The position numbers were made by a program, and so were the translations under genes. Positions 13,601 to 22,600 of a DNA stretch of 24,908 nucleotides are shown here, piece after piece. This stretch comes from Chth-196 sp044376515. GTDB lineage: Bacteria; Verrucomicrobiota; Verrucomicrobiia; Chthoniobacterales; Chthoniobacteraceae. Every line of letters starts with the position of its first letter. The first letter of the stretch is position 1. The notes under the pieces are model-generated. The model was given only the letters and a program-made list of their open reading frames with translations. It did no database searches and was not told the origin of the DNA. Where the stretch lies: assembly GCA_044376515.1 (NCBI GenBank), contig JBILKV010000370.1, positions 1 through 24,908 of the forward strand, read 5' to 3'.

Positions 13601-16600
13601 GGAGTTCGACGTTGCTCCCCGTGGCTCTCAGCGTCCCGTTTTGAATGCTCCCGCCGGAAAGGATGACATTACCCGAGGTGGACTGGCTGCTGCCCCCCAA
13701 ATCCAGAGTCCCGCCAGAGACCCTGATGTCGCCAGTGGTCGCCAGTCTGTCAGCCCCACCCGAAAGCGCCAGAATCCCCGCGGCAACCGTTGTTCCGCCG
13801 GTGTAAGTGCTTGCGCCGGAGAGCGTCCAGGTCCCGGCGCCCTGTTTGAGGAGCGCGGTCGTGTTGGTTGCGCTGTTGTTGGAGATGACCCCTGAAAGCA
13901 CACCGCTCCCAGCCGCCCCCCCCTGAAGGGTGAGCGTCTTGGACCCCGCGCCCGTCGCGGTGACGCTTCCAGTGAAAGCCAGCAAACCTGTGCCCGATTG
14001 GTCGAGCACGCCGCCTCCGATGGTGCCGGCGAGGTTGACGGGGCGGTTGGTGAGTTGGGCGCTGCCGCTGAACACGAGCGCACCCGAGGAAGCCAACGAG
14101 CCGAGGTCGATGGTGGCAGCCACCAGGGTCGTCGGTGCACCAAGCGAGCTGGACAGGCTCGCAGGAACGAAGGACGCGGCGACCCCTCTCCGGAGCGCGC
14201 CGTTGTTGGTGTCGACCACCGTAAGCGTGCCCAAAGCATCGACAGAAACAGACGCGGCGCCGCTGAAAGCAGCGGCTGTGCCCGTGCCATTCGAATACCC
14301 AGCGCTGCTGCCCCCGATGGTCGTAACTGTTCCGTTGGGGCGGATCACGCGAACCCTCGACGCGGCATATTCGGACACGTAGATGTTCTGGAACGCATCC
14401 ACCGCGATGCCCAGCGGCCCGTGGAACTGAGCCGTCGAAGTTGTGCCATCGACGGAGGCAGCGGTGCCCGTGCCCGCGAACCGGGTCACCACCCCTGCCG
14501 GCGTGATTCTGCGGATCTGATGGTTGCTCTCATCCGCCACGTACACGTTGCCGTCAACGTCCACGACGAGGGAGGCGGGATTGTGGAAGCTCGCGGCAGT
14601 ACCCGTGCCGTTCGAGCTCCCGGCGGAGCCGGAGCCCGCGAGGGTGGTCACCACTCCCGCTGGAGTAATCCGGCGGATTTTGTGGTTGCCGCGGTCCGAG
14701 ACATAAAGGTTGGCCTGCGCATCGAAGGCAACACTCCAGGGCGCATTGAACTGAGCGGTGGTCCCCGTCCCCTCCGCAGTGCCCGCGACGCCGCTTCCGG
14801 CAAAAGTCGTTACCACTCCGGCGGTGGAAATCCGGCGGATCTTGTGGTTGCCCCCATCCGCCACAAAGACGTTTCCAAAGGCGTCTACCGTCACGCCTTT
14901 CGGGCTGTTGAAGTAAGCTGTGGTTGTGGTGCCGTCGGCCGAGCCCGGTTGGCCCTGAATTCCCGCGTAAACGGAGACGGATCCGGCTGGGGTGACCCGC
15001 TTGATGACATGGTTGGAGTTGTCAGCGACAAACACGTTGCCAGCCCTGTCCACAGCGGCCCCGAATGCGGTGTTAAATCCGGTGGCCTGAACAGACCACG
15101 TGTACGAATCGCCTGTCAGGGAATTGAGCGAGCTGACCGACAAACCGCCCTGCTGGACCCACGTCTTGCCGGTATACGTGCTCGGATTCAACAGCGTGAT
15201 GCTTCCGGTGCCCGCCTTCGTCAGCGTGGAAGAGCCGGACAGAACGATGTCAGAGGTGCCGGTGAAATCCCCACCGCCCAAGAAGGCGGGCGCCCCCGGG
15301 CCGTAAACGAGCGAGCCTTGGCCGCTGAAAGACGTGAGCTGCGCGCCGTTTTGGAGTATCACCGTCGCGCCGGCAGCAGCCACGATCGCGGACCCGGGTG
15401 GCAGCGCGCTTGCACCCGTGATGATGAGGGAGCCTGCGAGAACCGTGGTGGGGCCCGTGTAGGTGTTCGTTCCGGAAAGGACCATGGTCCCGGGGCCGTC
15501 CTTGCCCAGCCCGTAGCCGCCGGAAACGTTTGCGAGGTTCAGGCTCGGAACAACCGTGCCCGCGAGGAATGCGATTTCCTGTGCGCTGAGCGCGCGCGAG
15601 TAGAGGCGGAAATCGTCGATCGACCCGCTGAAGAACTGGTTGTTGTCACGGTAGTCCTTGCCCACGCAGAAATCCGTCGCGACGTGTGCCACGTCCGGCC
15701 CCGTAATGGTGCCGGCTGCCATCCCATCCACGTAGTAGGTTCCCGTTGTCCCGTTTTTGACAAAGGCCACATGCCGCCAAGAACCGGAGGTCACGGTCTG
15801 CGTCGACACCGCCCCGTTGAATCCAAAGCTGCCGGCGTTGTAGTCCCAATATTTCAGAGCCCCTCCTGAAATGAGAAACATCTGCTGGCCGTCCATGGCG
15901 GAGGGGCTCCGCCCGATGGTCATGATCGCCCCGTCCGCCGAGGTCCTGATCCAGGCGGAAATGGTCATCTGCGATCCCGGCGCCTGGCTGAGGCTGGGGC
16001 GGTAGAGAAAGCTGGAGCTTCCATTGAGTACCGCAGCACCGCCGACGGTGCCGTCCCGTCCGACGCCGTACGTCACACCCGTGCCTGAGGTGAAGTCCTG
16101 CCCGTTTCCGGAGGCATCGTTGCCGTCGCCGTTCAATGCGTACGACGCGATCACTCCTGCCGAGGGCGCGCCCCCTGAGATCGTGACTGTGGAATTGGAC
16201 TGAAGCGCGAGACTGCCTGACGTCAGGTCCAACGTCCCTGCGGTAAGGAGGTTGAAGTCGCCGTTCCAAATCTTTGCCGAGGCGGGAAGTAGAAAGGAGG
16301 AAGTCGCCTCAATCGTGACTCCGGCATTGAAGGTGAGGCTGCCCGTTCCAAGGCCGCTGGCGTGCCCGATGACGAGCGTTCCCTGCGAAACGGTGGTTCC
16401 ACCGGAATAGGTGTTCGCGCCCGAGAGCGTCCACTTGCCACTGCCCTGTTTGAGCACGGCTGTGGTGTTGAGCGTGCTGTTGTTGGAGATCACACCGGAG
16501 ATCTGGGCACTCCCCGTGGTCGACCCTTGGAGGGTGAGGGTCTTGGAGCCCGCGCCGGTGGCGGTCACGCTATTGGAAAAAACCAGTAACCCCGTCCCGG

Positions 16601-19600
16601 ACTGGTCGATGACGCCGCCGCCGGTGGTGCCCGCGAGATTGATGACGCGGTCGGTGGTTTGGGCACTGCCGGTGAGGACGAGCGTGCCGGTGGCGTTCAA
16701 GCTGCCGAGATCGATGGTGCCGTTTGCCGTGGAGGTGGGAGCGCCAAGCGAGCTGACCGTGGTGCCGCCGGTCACCTTGTTTAGAGTGCTCACCACCAGC
16801 GTTCCCGCCTGAACGGAGGTCTTTCCGGTGAAGGATCCCGCGTTGAGCATCGTGATGCTGCCCGTGCCGATCTTGGTCAGAGTGGAGACGCCCGAAAGGG
16901 TGACGTTTGAGTCGCCGGAGAAGTTGTTCATCCCCAAAGTCGCGGCAACGCCGGGGCCAAATCCGATCGAACCGAGGCCGGTCAAATTCGGTTGGACCGC
17001 TGCGTTTTGCAGAAAGAGCGTGGTGCCGGCCGCGGCGTTGACAGTGACCCCTGAGGGAAAGGAGGAAGAGCCGTTGAGCACCAGGGTTCCGGCGGTCAGG
17101 TTGAAGGTGCCCGAGAAGACGTTGTTGCCCGAAAGGACAAGCGTGCCCGCCCCGTCCTTGCTGAGGGCAAACCCGCCCGAGATGTTGGAGGCCATCAGCG
17201 AACCGGAGACCACGGTCACTGTGGAGTTGGCGGTGAGGTAGACGGCACCCGTGCCCAGGTCGAAAGATCCCGGCCCCTGATAAGCAAAGCTGCCGGACCA
17301 GACCTTGCGCACGGAGGAGGCAAGCGTGAGGTTGGGCGTGGCGCTCAAGGTGGCTCCCTGGTTCAGGGTCAAGCTGCCGGTGCCCAATGCCCAGGCGTTT
17401 CCGAGCACCAAGGTTCCCTCAGAGAGAGTCGTGCCTCCGGAGTACGCGTTCGAACCGGAAAGCGTCCACGTGCCCGTGCCGCGCTTCAGCAGGGAGGTGG
17501 GCGCAGAGGCGCTGTTTTCGGAGATGATTCCGGAGATCTGGCCCGTGCCATCCGTGGAGCCCTGCAGAACAAGTTGCTTCGGAGCAGCCGCCGTGGAGGT
17601 GACCCCGCCGGTGAGCAGGAGCGCGCCGGTGCCGGATTGGTCGAGCACTCCCCCGCCGGCCAGACCGCCAATCCAAGCGGGCACGCCCGTGATGTTGAGG
17701 TTGTCGATGCTGTGCTTATTGGTGGATCCCCCGGTGCGACCGACAAAAGCAAACTTCCAATTGGTCTTGTCCGCAGAGGCGTAGGCGGCGGGGAGACTGG
17801 TGTTGACGACCGTGTTGCCGGCGATTGAGACGGTCAGCACGTTCGAGGCGCTCACGTCGATGACCACGCGCCGCCATATCCCTCCCGCGAGCGAGACATA
17901 GGCTGTTTGGAGGAGGGTTCCGTTGTACCTGACCTCGACCCGTTCACCGGTCCACTCGACCAACGAAACCGAGAGCATGGCGCCCGGCATCCCGAATTCG
18001 TCACCGGACGCCGAGGTGATCGGCCCGTAGTGAAAGCCGGTTCCATCGGCGCCGGTTCCATCCCCTGCACGGTAGTCAAACTGCGCGTTCAACACCGTGG
18101 GATTGGAAGCCAACGCGTTGAAGGTGAGGTAGCCGAGCTGGCCTCCGATAGCCTGCGTGAGCACGCACTCACCGCCCGAGACGAAGGCGCTGCCGCTCAA
18201 TGAACCGGTGGCAGGGGTGGACGCGAAGTCAGCGGAGAGGAGGGTGGCGTTCGCCGGGCCGGCGGAGAGATTGATCACGCGGTCGCTCGTCTGGGAGGAG
18301 CCCGTGACGATCAACGTGCCGCTGGCCGTCAAACTTCCCAGATCGATCGTGCCGTTTGCGGCGGTCGTTGGCGCGCCAAGCGTGCTGAGCGCCGTGCCGC
18401 CGCTCACCCGGTTCAAGGTGGAAACACTGAGCGCCCCCTCCTGAATGATGGTCTTGCCCGTAAATGCACTTGGGCTCAGAAGCGCCACAGTCCCCTTCCC
18501 AACCTTGGTCAAAGTGGAGGATCCCGAAAGCACGGCGCCCAAGTCACCCGAAAAATCGGCAGCCCCGAACACCGCATTCGTCCCGGGCGCGAAAACCAGT
18601 GCACCCAAGCCGGTAAACGGAGGCATCTGGGCTCCGTTCTGCAAGATCACCGTGGCACCCGCGGACGCATTCACGGCCACCCCGACAGGAAGCGCTCCGG
18701 GACCGTTGAGCACCAGAGTCCCGGCGGCAACCTGAAGCGGCCCCGAGAAGCTGTTGGTTCCGGACAAAACCAAGGTTCCCGGACCCTCCTTACGGACAAG
18801 GAATGCACCGGAAAGATTACCGACGTTCAACGTGCCGGCAGCCACCGTCACAGGGGTGTTGGCACCGAGCGAGGTGGAACCTGCACTCATGTCGAGGGAG
18901 TTCGTCCCCAGAAAGGTAAACCCGCCGTTCCACACTTCCGCCAACGCGGGCATTACCAGGGGGGTGCTTGCATCCAAAGTTGCCCCCGCGTTCACGGTCA
19001 GGCTCCCGCCTCCGAGGGCGCCGGTGCTTCCCAATACCAGAGTTCCTTCAGCGAGCGTCGTTCCACCGGAATAGGTGTTTGCTCCGGACAAAGCCCACAT
19101 GCCGGTGCCGCGCTTGAGAACCGCGGTCGGGTTGCCGGTGCTGTTGTTGCTGATCACGCCCTCGATCCGACCGCTGCCGGCACTCGAACCCTGAAGTGCG
19201 AGCGTTTTGGAGCCCGCACCAGTGGCTGTGACGCTGCCGGTGAACAGAAGCACTCCCGTCCCCGACTGGTCCAGCACGCCGCCGCCGGTGGTGCCGGCGA
19301 GGTTGACCGGACGATTGGTGATTTGGCCGTTGCCGGTGAATAAAAGCGTTCCAGATGCTGTGAGGGAGCCAAGATCGATGGTGGCATTCGTCAGGTTCAC
19401 GGGAGCCCCCATCGGACTGGAGGGACTCGAGGGAGCAAGAGACGCAGCCACGCCTCTGCGTATCGCAGAATTGTTTGTGTCGAGCACGGTCACCGCCCCG
19501 AAAGGATCAACGCTGATGGACGAGGGCCCGCTAAAAGTCGCAGCCGTGCCGGTGCCATTCGCAAATCCGGCGCTGCTGCCTCCGATGGTCGTCACGGTTC

Positions 19601-22600
19601 CGTTGGTTCGAATCAAACGGATTTTCGCACCGGACCACTCACCTACGTAGATGTTTTGTTGTGCATCCATTGCCAAACCCACCGGGCCGGCAAACTGCGC
19701 TGTCGCGATTGGTCCGTCCAAGAAACCGGAAGTGCCGGTGCCCGCAAATTTGGTCACCACACCATCCGGTGTGATTTTGCGGATCTGGTTGTTGCTTTCA
19801 TCCGCCACGTAGACATTGCCGGCGCTGTCTACAGCCAGACCGCCCGGGTTGGAAAAACTGGCGGCGGCTCCCGTCCCGTTAGCGGACCCCGAAGCACCGG
19901 AACCGGCCAACGTCGAGACCACCCCTTCCAGCGTAATCTTACGAATCTTGTTATTGCCGCGGTCCGAGACGTAGAGGTTGCCCTGTGCATCGAGGGCGAT
20001 GGCCCAAGGTGCTTTTAACTGGGCGGCAACTCCCGTTCCATCCAAGGCTCCCGCCACGCCGCTCCCGGCAAAAGTGGACACGACTCCCGAGGAGGAAATC
20101 TTCCGAATCTTGTTGTTGCCGGCGTCGGCCACGTAAAGGTTGCCGGCGGGATCGACCACTGCGCCTCTCGGGGTGTTGAACCGGGCGGTGGTCGCAATTC
20201 CATCCTCCGAGCCGAACGAGGAGACGATTCCCGCGTAAGTACTTACAACTCCAGAAGAGGTCACCCGCTTGATGACGTGGCCGCCACTGTCGGCAACAAA
20301 TGCGTTTCCAACAGCGTCAACCGCCACCCCGTAGGAACTAAACCCGGTTGCCACGGTGGACCAAGAGTAGAGGGAGGAGGAATCCGGGATGAGTGCGTTC
20401 AGGGAGGGAACCGACAGGGTGCCCTGTTGGATCCACGTCTTGCCCGTGTGCGAGGAGTTCGCAGTAAGCGCGATTGTCCCGGCACCGGTCTTGATCAGGC
20501 TTGAAGAGCCTGAAAGCACAAGAGGCGAATCTCCGGAAGTACCGCCGGCTCCAAGGACGGCGTTCACACCGGCCGGGTACGCGAGGGTTCCCGAACCGGT
20601 CATTGCAGGGAAGGGGGCGCTGTTTTGGAGAATCACGGTGGTACCCGCCCCGGTATTGAGGGTCACTGTGGAGGGCAACGCGTTCGGTCCGTTGATGACC
20701 AGGGTCCCTCCCAGCAGGTTCACCGCGCCGGTGAGGGAGTTGGTTCCTGAAAGCATCAGGGTGCCCGGCCCGTCTTTGCTCAGGGTGAACCCACCCGAAA
20801 GATTGCCCGCCGTAAGCGTGCCAGCACTCACCGTCACCGTGGTATCGGCCGCCAGGGACGTGGAACCGGCACTCAGGTCGAGGCTGTTGGAGCCAAGGAA
20901 AGTGAAACTGCCGTTCCAGACATGGGGGATCGCCTGCAAAACAGTGGCGCGGGAAGCATCCAGATTCGCTCCCGCGTAAATCGCGAAGGTCCCGGTGCCG
21001 AGCGCAAACGCGTTGCCAAGGGCGAGCGTTCCCTGCGAGAGCGTGGTGCCTCCGGTGTAGGTGCTTGCGCCAGACAGCGTCCACCTGCCGGTGCCCTGCT
21101 TAAAGAGGGAGGTGGTGTGAATCGAGCTGCTGTTGACAATGGCCCCCGCAATTTCACCGCTGCCCGTGGTTGAGCCTTGAAGTACAAGCGTCTTAGCACC
21201 GGCGCCGGTGGCCGTAAAGGCGCGCACGAACCGCAGCAACCCCGTGCCAGACTGGTCCAGAACCGCTCCGCCCGTGGTTCCGGCAAGATCGATGGGTCTG
21301 TTGGAGGTTTCCCCAGTTCCCGAGTAAACCAAAGCGCCCGTTGCAGAGATGCTCCCAATTCCTACCGTGGCATTGGTCGCTGCCAGAGGCGCACCGAGCG
21401 AACTTTGAGTCAGGTTCGTGGAGATCGTCGGGACACCCCTCCGTATCGCAAAATTGCCGCGATCCGCGACGTAAAGGACGCCATTCTGGTCGAATGCCAT
21501 GTATTGGGGGTATTTAAAACGGGCCGCCGTTCCGACCCCATCCGTGGACGCCATTGCGCCGGCGGCTCCGCCGATGGTCGAAACCACACCCGCGGTCGTG
21601 ATGCGACGCAACGTCTGTCCGGTGTTATCGGCCACAATCAAATTGCCGTCGGGATCCGCAGTAATCCCAATCGGCCCGTTGAAGGTCGCGACATTTCCCG
21701 CGCCATCCACTCCGCCTGCGACTCCGGTTCCTGCGATCGTCGAAACAACTCCCTCAGGAGTCAGCATCCGGATCGAATGGTTGCCATTGTCCGCGATATA
21801 CAGATTCCCATTGGGAGCATACACGATTCCCCACGGGAGATTGAAGCGCGCCACTGAGGTCGAACCGTTGGTACTTCCCAGCTGTCCGACAGCACCAGCG
21901 ATGGTCGTCACAACCCCCGCGGGAGTGATTTTACGGATCGTGTGGTTGGCGCGATCCGCGACATACACGTTCCCGGACGGATCCACCGTGATCCCAGAAA
22001 TGTTGCTGAAGGACGCCGCTGTCCCCGTCCCGTCCGCGGAGCCAACGGTACCGGTACCCGCAAAAGTTGTCACAACACCGGCCGGCGTGATTTTTCGGAC
22101 GTCACAGTTCGTCCATTCGGCCACATACAAATTGCCGGCGGAGTCAAACGCCATCCCCTCAATGCCGTAAAACCGAGCGGCCAAGGGGGTCGACGCATTG
22201 GTGCTTCCAACGGCTCCATTTGCCCCTGCAAAGGTGGTCACCACACCCGCGGGCGTGATTTTCCGGATCGTTGCCCCGTTACACTCAGAAACGTACAAAT
22301 TACCCGAAGGGTCCACGCAGATACCGTCTGGGTCCACAAACCTGGCAGCCGTTCCAGTGCCGTCAACGTAGCCGGAGGTACCCGCCGCTCCCGCAAATGT
22401 CGACCAGGTGTAACTGGAGGCCGAGAACCCATTGAGGGAACTCACGACGAGTGTCCCGCTCTGGATCGTTGTTTTACCGGTGAAGGTGCCGGAGTTCAAC
22501 AGGGTGGTAGAGCCGCTGCCGACCTTGGTCAGATTGCCCGAACCTGAGACGACGGTACCGGAGTTGCCCGACACTCCGTCACCACCAAGGACGACCGAAG

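Larger units (their letters stand above)
8900..15114 (-). repeat. Macro-repeat block B: NHL, core+LamG, core+lectin, core, LamG
   Basis: This is the second copy of the block, holding NHL propeller 3, core 5 with LamG 2, core 6 with lectin-like domain 2, core 7 and LamG 3. After LamG 3 the chain resumes with a LAN..GG, LSGSNSYTGG, GSL pattern. That parallels the LAN.SGG, LSGTNTYTGP, GSL pattern after LamG 1 in block A, so the two LamG domains sit at equivalent places although their sequences differ. The left boundary near 8900 is approximate because the repeat pattern fades there. Confidence 0.65.
15115..20375 (-). repeat. Macro-repeat block A: NHL, core, core+lectin, core+LamG
   Basis: This block contains, in order, NHL propeller 2, core repeat 2, core repeat 3 carrying lectin-like domain 1, and core repeat 4 carrying LamG 1. 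The same order recurs in block B directly downstream. The first-strand anchor of core repeats 3 and 4 (near 18375 and 16745) lies about 6.23 kb from its counterpart in cores 6 and 7 (near 12145 and 10505), while core 2 to core 5 is about 5.27 kb. The difference of nearly 1 kb matches the extra LamG 2 and beta-strand repeat in core 5. The copies differ at many bases, so the duplication is not recent, or the copies have drifted under selection. Confidence 0.8.

Noticed and set aside
13998..15869. Plus-strand open frame of 623 codons
   Set aside because: It is the antisense shadow of NHL propeller 3 and the end of core 4. The NHL motifs are on the minus strand.
8900..22415. Periodic repeats as possible tandem DNA repeats, a CRISPR array or a mobile element
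   Set aside because: The periodicity is at protein level, with diverged codons between copies. There are no short identical direct repeats with spacers, and no transposase or terminal inverted repeats were seen.
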